From NCBI GenBank assembly GCA_038243635.1, contig JBBSQW010000001.1, positions 62,001-126,000 on the forward strand: 64,000 nucleotides of DNA, in the 5' to 3' direction. Positions 8,746-17,779 of this stretch are shown here, piece after piece; position 1 is the stretch's first letter; each line of letters opens with the position of its first letter. Both the position numbers and the translations under genes were made by a program. This DNA is from Pseudopedobacter sp038243635. Lineage in GTDB: Bacteria > Bacteroidota > Bacteroidia > Sphingobacteriales > Sphingobacteriaceae. A model generated the notes under the pieces. The model was not told the origin of the DNA. It ran no database searches and was given only the letters and a program-made list of their open reading frames with translations.

Positions 8746-11700
8746 CTACCATCCGGGAGAAAACGCCAATCCAAATACTGGTTTTTTAACATCTTTACGA
8801 TTAAAAGGAAACGCTAAGTAGGGTTCTAACACAAAGTAGCCGAAAACGTTCACCCTTGCAGAAATACCAGCACTATAAGCAGGGACTTTAACTCGAGTAT
8901 CAAAACCTTGGGATGGATCCGAAGGATTTTTAAGTGGAGCACCACTTCGCCCAAAGTCCACAGTTTGTCCCTTATCCCATGCTAATCCAGCGTCAAAAAA
9001 TAAATTCAATTCAGAGAATAGAAATTTCGACGGTATAACTGATAATTTTTCTGGACCAGTAAACGGTAAACGGACTTCAAGGTTAAGCACCGCAACCCTG
9101 TTACCAATCAATTGATCTATCGTAAACCCATTAGCAGATGTACTCACACTGCCATTATCTCCATAAAAGCTATTTGCTTCATAACCCCTAATCAAATATG
9201 GGTAGCCAATAAATATTGGATAAAGTTGATTATTAGTATCGCCCAAACGGCCGTAACCATAAATTCTGCCAGCAAAAGTTACTGGTTTTGCCCTAATATA
9301 TTTCCTTAAATCAACAGTTGGTGCAGTGTAAGTATAGGTTCCAAAATACTGTTCAATTCCAATTCTATAACGGTATCCGTTTAAAGGAGACGCAATTCCT
9401 GAAACAGAATTATCACCAACCAAGGCAGTATTTAGTTGAAAAATGGTATAAGGGTTAAGTCTATAGTTTCCATAACCGCTGCTGTTATTTTGATTAGCTG
9501 GATCATTAAACTCATCCAGTGGAATCTTCTTTTTATCTTGGTAAATAGGATAACCAGTAACTTGGTCGTAATAGGTACTAAAACGATCTACTCGGTATGA
9601 GTAATGGGAGGCACCCGCACCAAACTCTAATCTCGTGATTTTATTGAAAGGGTATGCCGTAAAGGCTTGTGCTGATTCTTCAAAAATCCTAATTAAATCA
9701 ATATACTGTTCAACGGCAGGTTGATTGTATTTTGGAGTGATTGAGTTATAATCATAACCATACGTACCAAACTGATAGGGGATATGCGACACAGCGCCAC
9801 CCCAGCTCCAGCGACTTTGCTCATTTACGTAAGCAATCTGCGCTCCAGCGTCATAAATTTCTCCGTTAACTGTAGCCGCTGCGTAAATCTTATTTCTACT
9901 TAAAATATCGCTAAAAATAGCTTGTACACCACCAGATAAACCAGTGCCAAAGCGACTTGTAGATATACCTGCGCCGTTATTTGCAATATAATCTAACTTG
10001 AACTGTGGTTTAAACGCAATTGTTTTTACCGAATCCGTTGGTAAATCATCGTAAGCTGCAAAGTTCTCTAAGTTTTTGTTAATGATATTTACACCTACTG
10101 AATTTGCTGGAGGTAAAGTAGCCGCTGTTAAATCAACAGCGTTGTTATCCACTACTATCGGAGTAAATTCAGTGCTTTTAGCATTGTACAAAGTGTAGCG
10201 TTGCGAACGATAGTAAGAATATACGATATCGTTATTTTTTGAAATACTTAAAGCGGGAGAGTTTTCTGTAATCCCACTAATCCCCGTAAAGTAATCTGTA
10301 AGCTGCTCGGTTTTAGCGCTTCCAAAATTGTAACGGTACAAATTTCTGAAACCATCTCTATTTGATAAAAAGTATAGATTAGTATCCTCATCTGCGAAAA
10401 GCGGATTAAAGTTATTTGCACCAGGAAAAACGTTGATATCAGTTACGGTTTTGCTATCTAAATCTAAAACAGCCATTCCCATTGGGATCGTTGATCTGAT
10501 ATCATCACTTTTAGCACTCATCCTATCGGTAGAGAATACAATTTTTTTACCATCACCAGCGTATGACGGCTGATAATCGGTATACATATCACTAGTGAGT
10601 TGCGTTATTTTTTTTGTGGTTAGGTTGTAACTAAACAAATCACTTTGCCCGTTTTTTAATCCCGAAAAAGCAATATTTACCCCATCTGGCGACCAAGTTA
10701 AATTACCAAACTGTTCGGCATCGCCCATTCCCTCATTCAAAAGGGTTTTTCCATTGCTGATATCAACAATTACTAAATTGTTACGACCTTTTGAGAAAAC
10801 ACTGAATGCAAATTTCTTGCTATCGGGTGACCAAGCTCCAGCAGATTCAATAAAGTTAAACTCGTCAATATGACTATTTGCAATTTTAGAAGTCAGCTTT
10901 CTTATAATCTTTCCCGTCTTAGCATCGGCTAAATAGAGATCTATAGAGAACAGTTCTTTTTCTGATAGATAAGCTAAATATTTCCCGTCGGGACTGATGG
11001 CTGGCGCAACATTCATTTCCCCACCTGTGATTGTATCTGCCACGCTAAAACCAATTGGCTTTTGTTCGATGTCTTTTAAATATGGTTTATAAGTGTTTTC
11101 TAATGAGCTTTTCCACAAAGTAGAGAGCGTTTTATCATCCAAACCAAAGTTTCTACGGATAGCCATTTCATAACCATACTTGGCAGTGGCCTTAAAGAAA
11201 GGGAAAATGGTAGAATCGCCATAAGTAGAACCTATAAATGACCAAAAAGCCTGTCCGTACCGGTAAGGAAAATATTTGCTATTAGTAGTTAAGTCTTTTA
11301 GAGTCGGAATATCTTTATTTAAAACTGCGTCACGCATCCACATCGCAGTATTAGCATCAACTTTTCCTAACGATAAATATTCGGCCATACCTTCAATCAT
11401 CCATAAAGGTAAATTGCCAATGTTTTCTAATTGAGTAGAATCTCCGCCAATTAAAGAGTGATACTGGAAAGCGTGAACAAGCTCATGACCCAAAACATGT
11501 CGGGTTTGGGAGTTAATTTCTTGCAAAGGCATGATTACTCGGTTTTTTAAACCTTCTGTAACTCCACCTGTACCCACACCAATTTCTCCATCAATAACCG
11601 TAGTTTGTTGAAATTCTGGAGAGTTTCCGTATAAAATAATTGGGTTTTTTCTTCTAAATGTGTCTCTAAAAACTTGTTGATGTATAGAATACCAAGCTTC

Positions 11701-11919
11701 GCTTTCTTTGGCAAAAGCTTTAATCAAGCTATCATTTTTGGTGTAGTAATACAATTCAAAGTGGGGGGTCTCGTAAACTTTAAATTGAAGATTTTTATAC
11801 CTTACTTTATTTTGTCCAAAATATTGTGCCTTTACGGGTGAAGAAAAACCAAACATAAGCACAAATAATAGGCTTAATACAGTTACCGTTCTGTAAAGTT
11901 TATTTAAGTATAATTTCAT
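8746..11919 (-). CDS. Peptidase MA / TolB-like beta-propeller / outer-membrane barrel fusion protein
   Basis: A 1057-residue secreted protein with a signal peptide (cleavage after V-K-A near residue 31). Domain 1 (about 40-270) is a gluzincin metalloprotease: H145-E-L-V-H149, with a downstream WMIEGMAEY whose E176 is the likely third zinc ligand. Domain 2 (about 290-590) has repeated S-P-D-G-K-x-(L/I)-A/V-(Y/F)-S motifs of a PD40/TolB beta-propeller. Domain 3 (about 650-1057) has alternating beta-strands with R-G-Y (near 928) and ends FGLAFSPGW, as expected for a surface-antigen (BamA/Omp85-type) barrel. A surface-associated protease/propeller anchored in the outer membrane is inferred; the substrate is unknown. 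Bacteroidota homologues are often mislabelled TolB. Confidence 0.82.
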   Translation of the reverse strand: MKLYLNKLYRTVTVLSLLFVLMFGFSSPVKAQYFGQNKVRYKNLQFKVYETPHFELYYYTKNDSLIKAFAKESEAWYSIHQQVFRDTFRRKNPIILYGNSPEFQQTTVIDGEIGVGTGGVTEGLKNRVIMPLQEINSQTRHVLGHELVHAFQYHSLIGGDSTQLENIGNLPLWMIEGMAEYLSLGKVDANTAMWMRDAVLNKDIPTLKDLTTNSKYFPYRYGQAFWSFIGSTYGDSTIFPFFKATAKYGYEMAIRRNFGLDDKTLSTLWKSSLENTYKPYLKDIEQKPIGFSVADTITGGEMNVAPAISPDGKYLAYLSEKELFSIDLYLADAKTGKIIRKLTSKIANSHIDEFNFIESAGAWSPDSKKFAFSVFSKGRNNLVIVDISNGKTLLNEGMGDAEQFGNLTWSPDGVNIAFSGLKNGQSDLFSYNLTTKKITQLTSDMYTDYQPSYAGDGKKIVFSTDRMSAKSDDIRSTIPMGMAVLDLDSKTVTDINVFPGANNFNPLFADEDTNLYFLSNRDGFRNLYRYNFGSAKTEQLTDYFTGISGITENSPALSISKNNDIVYSYYRSQRYTLYNAKSTEFTPIVVDNNAVDLTAATLPPANSVGVNIINKNLENFAAYDDLPTDSVKTIAFKPQFKLDYIANNGAGISTSRFGTGLSGGVQAIFSDILSRNKIYAAATVNGEIYDAGAQIAYVNEQSRWSWGGAVSHIPYQFGTYGYDYNSITPKYNQPAVEQYIDLIRIFEESAQAFTAYPFNKITRLEFGAGASHYSYRVDRFSTYYDQVTGYPIYQDKKKIPLDEFNDPANQNNSSGYGNYRLNPYTIFQLNTALVGDNSVSGIASPLNGYRYRIGIEQYFGTYTYTAPTVDLRKYIRAKPVTFAGRIYGYGRLGDTNNQLYPIFIGYPYLIRGYEANSFYGDNGSVSTSANGFTIDQLIGNRVAVLNLEVRLPFTGPEKLSVIPSKFLFSELNLFFDAGLAWDKGQTVDFGRSGAPLKNPSDPSQGFDTRVKVPAYSAGISARVNVFGYFVLEPYLAFPFNRKDVKKPVFGLAFSPGW

Positions 11920-11967
11920 AGCTTTAGTATTATCATCAAACGAATTTTAATCGCTAATTATTTTAAA

Positions 11968-14445
11968 TCAATTTGCTCGATTTTCTTTGTCTTGATCTCT
12001 TTTTAACTTTCTAAGCTCCCGTTTAGAGAGATCTTCATCTGCTGGTTTGCCTTTATTATCTTTATTAGATTCGGTTCCAGGTTTTTTATCTTTTTTAGCA
12101 TCTGTATTTTTATCTGCCGAAGTGCCCACAGTTGGGGCAATTTCGACTTGTGGCTCTGCTAAATCATTTTCAGTAGGGTTATCAAGGGTGTTTAGTGAAT
12201 CAACTATTGTACTGTCTGCAACTGCAGTGTCAATAACAATACGAGGCGATACACAGTTGTACTTACGAGTTATTTCTACTTCGGGTTTTGGAAACGGACC
12301 CTGCGTAATTCCGGTACTTGGATCTTTGTAAACTTTCTCCATAAACTTAGCGAAAATTGGTAAAGCAGTTCTAGAGCCTTCGCCTGTTTCCGAAGTTTTA
12401 AAATGTACACTACGGTCATCAGCACCAACCCAAACGCCTGTTACTAAATCTTTGGTAATCCCCATATACCAACCATCTACATAATCAGATGACGTTCCTG
12501 TTTTTCCGCCAATTTGGTTGTTTTTCTTCCATAAATCCCATTCCCACAATGCCTGTGATGTTCCACCTGGTTCTTCCATGCCACCTCTAAACATATAAAG
12601 CATTAGCCAAGCAATCTCTTTGCTTAGCACTTCTGTTTGTTTGGCTTTAAAATTTTCAATCACGCGACCATCTAAATCTGTAATTCTTTCTACCAAAATA
12701 GGGTCTACTTTTTTACCTTGATTTAAAAACGTTCCGTAAGCTCTAACCATTTCATAAACCGAAACATCATTAGGACCTAAACTAACAGATGGTACGGATT
12801 GTAACTTGCTTTCGATACCACATTTATGCGCATATTCTACTACTTTATCCCAACCTACCTTCTCCGTGATTTGTGCGGTAATAGAATTTACTGATTTCGC
12901 CATTGCCCAACGTAAAGACATTTCTCGGTAAGAAAAGTTCCAATCTGCATTTTTAGGCTCCCAAATTTCGGTTTTGTTACCTACTTGATACTTAATACTA
13001 ACAGGTTTGTCGGTAAATTTATCACAAGGATCTATACCACTTTCAATTGCAGCCAAATAAGCGAAAGGTTTAAAAGTTGAACCCGCTTGCCTTTTAGATT
13101 GGTTTACGTGGTCATATTTAAAATACGTATGGTTTATCCCGCCTACCCAAACTTTAATTTTTCCGCTAAACGGATCTAAAGTCATCATTCCCGTATTCAA
13201 AATTTTGGCATAATACTTTATCGAATCAATGGTAGAAAATTCAACCTCTTTGTTTCCATCCCAAGAGAAAACAGTCATTTTCTTTTTTTTGTTTAGAAAA
13301 GCAGCCAAGGAATCTGGGTTCTTACCTAACACACGTTCCACACCTTTATACCAAGGCAACCTGTCTAAGTTTTTTTGTACAAAGTCTTCAATAATAACTC
13401 CTTTAGAATCACGCCATGGCTCTTCATCTCCCCAAACATTATAAAACCGTTTTTGCAGGGTAGTCATCTGCTCGTGAACTGCTTCTTCAGCATACTTCTG
13501 CAATTTTGAATCAATGGTAGTGTAAATTTTTAACCCATCTTCATAAAGGTTATAATCGTTTTCATCACACCATTTGTCTAACCATTTTGCAACGGCCGCC
13601 CTTAAGTAAGAGTTACCATCGTTTTTGCCGATATCTTTCCCTAAATCAAGTACAATTTGCGTGGCCGATGCTTGGTTATATTGTGCTGCAGTGATGAATT
13701 TATACTTCTGCATTTGTGATAACACTACATTGCGACGTTTCCTGGAGTTTTCTGGATTTTTTATAGGATTATAGGTTGATGTTGCTTTTAGCATTCCTAC
13801 TAAAGTGGCAGATTCTTGAAGATTAATCTCGCTAACAGATTTGTTAAAATAATGCTTTGAAGCAGTGTTTATACCGTAAGAATTATTACCAAACGGAACC
13901 GTGTTAAGATACATCGTTATCAAATCTTCTTTGCTGTAATTTCCTTCTAGTTTATAAGCAGTTACCCACTCTTTTATTTTTGATACTAAGGTACGTACGA
14001 GGGGGATTTTACTGGTGAATCCTTGCGATTTATTAACGCGAGTACGGTATAAGTTTTTAGCTAATTGCTGAGTAATAGTGCTGCCGCCTCTTTTATCACC
14101 AGTTGCAGTTGATATTATTCCAGAAAAAACCGAGAAAAAATCCACACCATTATGTTTAAAAAACCTGACATCTTCTGTTGCTACTAAAGCGTTTATCAGA
14201 TCTTTATCAATGTCTTTATAATCAACCGGAGTCCGATTTTCTGTATAATACTTGCCTATTAAAACGCTGTCTGCGGTATAAACTTCTGATGAAACATTTA
14301 GTGACGGAAATTTGATGTCTTTTTTTGCTGGCGAGAAGCCAAACAAGCCAAAGAAATTAACTTCTAAAGCACAAAAAAACAGAACAACAAAATAAATAAA
14401 AATAAGAGGGTATCTAATTGCTCTACTGCGTATTTCTTTAAACAT
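11968..14445 (-). CDS. Penicillin-binding protein 1A (bifunctional transglycosylase/transpeptidase)
   Basis: An 825-residue class A PBP that polymerises and cross-links peptidoglycan. It has an N-terminal membrane anchor at about residues 12-32. The GT51 domain carries EDVRFFKHNGVD (about 92-103) and RGGSTITQQLAKNLYRTR (about 119-136). The transpeptidase has the S-x-x-K motif in GSTFKPFAYL (near residue 457), S-V-N in the next helix, and KTGTSSDYVDGWYMG as the KTG box. The C-terminal ~70 residues are a lysine/aspartate-rich, probably disordered tail. The ATG at 14445 gives the normal short cytoplasmic segment. Confidence 0.95.
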   Translation of the reverse strand: MFKEIRSRAIRYPLIFIYFVVLFFCALEVNFFGLFGFSPAKKDIKFPSLNVSSEVYTADSVLIGKYYTENRTPVDYKDIDKDLINALVATEDVRFFKHNGVDFFSVFSGIISTATGDKRGGSTITQQLAKNLYRTRVNKSQGFTSKIPLVRTLVSKIKEWVTAYKLEGNYSKEDLITMYLNTVPFGNNSYGINTASKHYFNKSVSEINLQESATLVGMLKATSTYNPIKNPENSRKRRNVVLSQMQKYKFITAAQYNQASATQIVLDLGKDIGKNDGNSYLRAAVAKWLDKWCDENDYNLYEDGLKIYTTIDSKLQKYAEEAVHEQMTTLQKRFYNVWGDEEPWRDSKGVIIEDFVQKNLDRLPWYKGVERVLGKNPDSLAAFLNKKKKMTVFSWDGNKEVEFSTIDSIKYYAKILNTGMMTLDPFSGKIKVWVGGINHTYFKYDHVNQSKRQAGSTFKPFAYLAAIESGIDPCDKFTDKPVSIKYQVGNKTEIWEPKNADWNFSYREMSLRWAMAKSVNSITAQITEKVGWDKVVEYAHKCGIESKLQSVPSVSLGPNDVSVYEMVRAYGTFLNQGKKVDPILVERITDLDGRVIENFKAKQTEVLSKEIAWLMLYMFRGGMEEPGGTSQALWEWDLWKKNNQIGGKTGTSSDYVDGWYMGITKDLVTGVWVGADDRSVHFKTSETGEGSRTALPIFAKFMEKVYKDPSTGITQGPFPKPEVEITRKYNCVSPRIVIDTAVADSTIVDSLNTLDNPTENDLAEPQVEIAPTVGTSADKNTDAKKDKKPGTESNKDNKGKPADEDLSKRELRKLKRDQDKENRAN

Positions 14446-14629
14446 ATAAGGATATTAGTAGCCGTTCAGTCGAATTAAGCGAATAAAAACGGAATAAAAA
14501 GGTTAAACAAATATAAATTTTGTTTTTTAGATAACACGATAAATAGGCGTTTATTACCAATTTAACACTATTTAACAATCTAAATTTTGTTTAAAGGACG
14601 CCGAGTTTGTTCAAATTCTTTTCGCAGTA

Positions 14630-15406
14630 TTAAGTTAGCGTAAAGTTATCCCCATCGTTTAGAAAAGGCAATTGTTGGCGAGTTTTCTCCACCTCGTTTT
14701 TAAAAATGGTAAAGGTGTAAAGATCTTCGTCATCTCGTTTATAATACACAACCCGCCCGGTTGGGTCTAAGCAGGTGGTGTCGCCACAGTAGTAGAGTTC
14801 GTTACCGTCATGTCCAACTCGGTTTAACGCAATAATATAGCTCTGATTTTCAATTGCTCTAGCCGGAATTAAGGTGTTCCAATCTTTAGCTCTTTTCTCA
14901 GGCCAGCTAGCTACAACCAATAGTAAATCATAAAGCTCGCCGTGGTTTCTTAACCAAACCGGAAAGCGTAAATCATAGCAAATGGCAGGCATAATTTTCC
15001 AGCCTTTAAAATCAATAATCAGCTTTTCATTTCCAGCAGTATAAACCTCATCTTCTTTTGCCAAACTAAAAAGGTGTTTCTTATCATAATATTGATAAGC
15101 GCCATCTGGGTTCATCCAAATTAACCTATTATAAAAATGATCGTTTTCTTTGATTATGATTGAGCCTGTTACGACAGCATCATAACGGTTTGCTTTTTCA
15201 TGCATCCATTTCATGGTTTTACCGTCCATTTCTTCGGCCAATTCGTTGGCGTTCATGGTAAAGCCCGTAGTAAACATCTCTGGTAATATAATAATATCTG
15301 TTTTCTCCTGAATTGTAGAAAGCTTTAAGCTTAGGTTATGCAGGTTTTTATCAATGTTTTCCCAAAACAAATAAGCCTGTAAAAGCGTCACTTTTAATGA
15401 ATTCAT
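14630..15406 (-). CDS. Nitrilase-superfamily omega-amidase (YafV-like)
   Basis: A 258-residue carbon-nitrogen hydrolase. The catalytic triad is E43 (LPEMFTTGF), K110 (YDKKHLF) and C143 (AICYDLRFPVW). This length and the EMF-T-T-G-F and CYDLRFPVW motifs are those of YafV/Nit2 omega-amidases, which hydrolyse alpha-ketoglutaramate or alpha-ketosuccinamate to free the alpha-keto acid. It lies 37 nt downstream of a glutamine/methionine aminotransferase gene on the same strand. That is the expected pairing, because the aminotransferase generates alpha-ketoglutaramate from glutamine. The alternative is a general amidohydrolase. Confidence 0.88.
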   Translation of the reverse strand: MNSLKVTLLQAYLFWENIDKNLHNLSLKLSTIQEKTDIIILPEMFTTGFTMNANELAEEMDGKTMKWMHEKANRYDAVVTGSIIIKENDHFYNRLIWMNPDGAYQYYDKKHLFSLAKEDEVYTAGNEKLIIDFKGWKIMPAICYDLRFPVWLRNHGELYDLLLVVASWPEKRAKDWNTLIPARAIENQSYIIALNRVGHDGNELYYCGDTTCLDPTGRVVYYKRDDEDLYTFTIFKNEVEKTRQQLPFLNDGDNFTLT

Positions 15407-15443
15407 ATTTATGGTGTTTGTAAATAGCTGTAAATTAAAAAAA

Positions 15444-16589
15444 TTAAATTTTATTTAACAATGCCGCTGCCTTCTCTAGAGTTTCGTCTTTTTTAGCAAA
15501 ACAAAATCTTAAAGTTTTAAAATCCGTGTTTCTCGCGTAAAAGCTAGAGTTGGGTATACATGCAACTTTATAATCTTTTGTGATTCTAATTGCAATATCA
15601 ACGTCTCTTTCACTCGATATATTTTCGTAGCTCACATTTTGAAAATAAGAACCTTCACATCTTAACAAAGTAAATTTTGACGGCTTTAACAATGACCTAA
15701 ATAAATCACGCTTCTTTTGAAAAAAGCCAGCCAGCTCCAAATACGATTGATTGCTGTTTAAATAGGAGTGAAGTGCATATTGTATCGGCGTATTAACGCT
15801 GAAAACTAAAAACTGATGAATTTTTCTGAATTCTTTCATCAGCATTGCGGGTGCAATACAATAACCCACTTTCCAGCCGGTGCAGTGGAATAATTTGCCA
15901 AAACTGGCCGTAATAAAGGTACGCTCTTTAAGTTCTGGAAATTGTGATAAACTTAAATGTTGTTGGCCATCAAAAATAATATGTTCATATACTTCATCAC
16001 TAATGATTAAAATATCAGTGTTTTCAGTAATTATTTTTAGTTGCTTAATATCTTCCTCTTTCAAAATTCGTCCGCAAGGGTTTTGTGGCGAATTAATGAT
16101 AATGAGTCTTGTATTGGCAGTCACCAAACGCTTCACCATGCTCCAATCTATGTCATAAAAAGGAGGTGTCATTTCATAAGGTTTAACCAAACCACCAAAA
16201 GCTCGCACAGTTGGCGCATAACAATCATAAGCAGGCTCAAAAATAATAGCCTCGTCGTTAGGTTTAATTATAGCTGCAATAGCAGTGTAAATGGCTTGCG
16301 TTCCGCCTGCGGTTATGGTTATTTCTGTTTCTGGTGAGTAATAGGAGCTATGTAACGCTTCCATTTTCTCAGAAATACTTTCTCTTAAACTTAAAATACC
16401 AGGCATTGGTGCATACTGGTTATTCCCTTTAAGCATTTCTTGATTAACCAGCTTAATCAATTCTGGGTCTATATCAAAATCAGGAAATCCCTGTGATAGA
16501 TTTACTGCTTGATATTCATTTGCCAAGGCAGTCATTTCTGAAAAAATTGTATTTTGTGTTTGAGGTAACTTTGAAGAAAAATTGATCAC
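15444..16589 (-). CDS. Methionine/glutamine aminotransferase (YbdL/MtnE-like, PLP class I)
   Basis: A 381-residue fold-type I PLP enzyme. The Schiff-base lysine is K232 in TASFGKLFHCTGWKVGY. The substrate-binding NSPQNPCGR is at about residues 166-174 and the R-F-C-F arginine lies near the C-terminus. The LSQGFPDFD start belongs to the kynurenine/glutamine transaminase K and YbdL group, which transaminate 2-keto-4-methylthiobutyrate to methionine. The start codon is GTG at 16589; no in-frame ATG lies upstream, and the downstream ATG at residue 19 would remove conserved sequence. It is followed by an omega-amidase gene, which supports a methionine-salvage role. Confidence 0.87.
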   Translation of the reverse strand: MINFSSKLPQTQNTIFSEMTALANEYQAVNLSQGFPDFDIDPELIKLVNQEMLKGNNQYAPMPGILSLRESISEKMEALHSSYYSPETEITITAGGTQAIYTAIAAIIKPNDEAIIFEPAYDCYAPTVRAFGGLVKPYEMTPPFYDIDWSMVKRLVTANTRLIIINSPQNPCGRILKEEDIKQLKIITENTDILIISDEVYEHIIFDGQQHLSLSQFPELKERTFITASFGKLFHCTGWKVGYCIAPAMLMKEFRKIHQFLVFSVNTPIQYALHSYLNSNQSYLELAGFFQKKRDLFRSLLKPSKFTLLRCEGSYFQNVSYENISSERDVDIAIRITKDYKVACIPNSSFYARNTDFKTLRFCFAKKDETLEKAAALLNKI

Positions 16590-16936
16590 GATATAATGGA
16601 GCTATTAAAATATAAACGCAAAGCGCTTAAAATATAAAAGATTAAAAATGCTAAATCTTGAAACTTACGTTACTAATTTAGAATTATGAATAATCTAACA
16701 AAGTAGGATTTTTTTGTGATTTGGATGCTTTTTAATTACAAATTGTAGTTTAAACAGAATTGACGACGATATTAGAAATCTGAAAATAGATTTTTATAAT
16801 TTATCAATAAACGCTGATGTTAAACATATTTTTATCTTACTTTTAATTTGAGTGCTTTTGTTGAAAAAAGCATTGAGCATAAAAAAGACCGAAAATTATT
16901 CGAATTTCCGGTCTTTCAGTTTTTTTATTAAACGAA
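16590..16936. other. Intergenic region upstream of the aminotransferase
   Basis: About 350 bp without a gene. It holds the promoter side of the minus-strand aminotransferase, A/T-rich and without a confident promoter call, and the terminator of the FKBP gene near its right end (16884-16916). Nothing else was recognised. Confidence 0.5.
16884..16916 (-). terminator. Intrinsic terminator of the FKBP gene
   Basis: AAAGACCG and CGGTCTTT close a hairpin whose inner AAATT/AATTT pairs extend the stem. On the minus strand it is followed by a T tract (16877-16886 complement), and on the plus strand by TTTTTTT at about 16920-16926. Confidence 0.87.
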
Positions 16937-17656
16937 CTATGCGCCAATTTTTAATAATTCAATATCAAATACTAAAGTGCTGAACGGAGGAATGTCTTGT
17001 CCGGCCCCTCTTTCTCCATAACCCAGTTGGTATGGAACATAAAAACGGAATTTAGAGCCAATAGGCATCAATTGCACACCTTCTGTCCAACCCGGGATTA
17101 CTCCATTTAATGGTAAAGATATCGGTTCGCCTCTGTCATATGAACTGTCAAACTGCTTACCATCAATTAAAGTACCTTTATAATGTACGGTAACGGTATC
17201 TGTAACTTTGGGTTTTTCGCCAGTTCCCATTGTAATTACTTCATATTGTAAACCGCTAGCTGTGGTGGTTATTTTTGGGTTCTGTTTGTTGCCCTCTAAG
17301 AACTTTTTACCGGCTTCTTCTGCAACAGAATATTTGGCTTTGCTTGTTTTTTGTAAAAACTGCCCAATTGTTTTTCCAGCAAGTTCATCATCTACCACCA
17401 ACGGTTGGTCGGTAAATACGTCTTGCATTGCTTTTTTGATCAAATCGTAGTTCAACATTGTAACGCCGTCAGACTTTAAACCTTGAGCAATCTTCATCCC
17501 AAAAGAATAACTTGCTGAGTCAAGATCTGTCATAGGGTTCACTGTTGTTTTTGCAACAGGAGCAATTTTTTTTGCGATTGTTTTTTTAGCAGTTTGCGCA
17601 TTTGCTGATAATACAAACGCGGTTATGCCGAGTGTTAATAGTGCTTTTTGAATCAT
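16937..17656 (-). CDS. FKBP-type peptidyl-prolyl cis-trans isomerase, exported
   Basis: A 239-residue protein starting at the ATG at 17656. A longer in-frame reading to 17749 adds a second hydrophobic stretch and is unlikely. The signal peptide ends near S-A-N-A-Q (about residue 20). Residues ~45-125 match the FKBP N-terminal dimerisation domain of the Mip/FkpA type (S-Y-S-F-G-M, then G-Q-F-L). The C-terminal domain (about 140-239) has VTVHYKGTLIDGKQFDSS, V-I-P-G-W-T-E-G-V-Q and P-P-F-S-T-L-V-F-D-I-E-L. It is a periplasmic or envelope proline isomerase/chaperone. It is divergent from the DnaQ-UvrC-like gene, with a palindromic site between them. Confidence 0.9.
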   Translation of the reverse strand: MIQKALLTLGITAFVLSANAQTAKKTIAKKIAPVAKTTVNPMTDLDSASYSFGMKIAQGLKSDGVTMLNYDLIKKAMQDVFTDQPLVVDDELAGKTIGQFLQKTSKAKYSVAEEAGKKFLEGNKQNPKITTTASGLQYEVITMGTGEKPKVTDTVTVHYKGTLIDGKQFDSSYDRGEPISLPLNGVIPGWTEGVQLMPIGSKFRFYVPYQLGYGERGAGQDIPPFSTLVFDIELLKIGA

Positions 17657-17737
17657 AATTAAAAAAATAAATCCGATGAAGATAGAAATTACAAACGAAA
17701 TCCAATAAAAAAGATTGTGACAATATTTTTTATCATA

Positions 17738-17769
17738 ATTTACTAACAATATTAGTAAATATATTTACT
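17738..17769. promoter_or_regulatory. Two overlapping palindromes (operator-like)
   Basis: ATTTACTAA (17738-17746) and TTAGTAAAT (17752-17760) form a perfect 9-bp inverted repeat around CAATA. The right arm is reused in AGTAAATA/TATTTACT (17754-17769), a perfect 16-bp palindrome. Three half-sites of the type TTTACT/AGTAAA therefore lie in 32 bp. They end 10 bp before the ATG of the nuclease gene and overlap its likely -7 element, which fits a repressor site. The binding protein is not identified. Confidence 0.7.
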
Positions 17770-17773
17770 TTTG
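17766..17773 (+). promoter_or_regulatory. Bacteroidota-type -7 element of the nuclease gene
   Basis: TACTTTTG matches the TAnnTTTG -7 consensus exactly and ends 6 bp before the ATG at 17780, so the transcript would be nearly leaderless. No good TTTG -33 element is visible at the expected distance; the region is occupied by the palindromes instead. Confidence 0.5.
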
Positions 17774-17779
17774 TTATTA

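Noticed and set aside
17657..17749. N-terminal extension of the FKBP protein
   Set aside because: It adds a second hydrophobic stretch before a complete signal peptide. The ATG at 17656 gives a normal exported FKBP.
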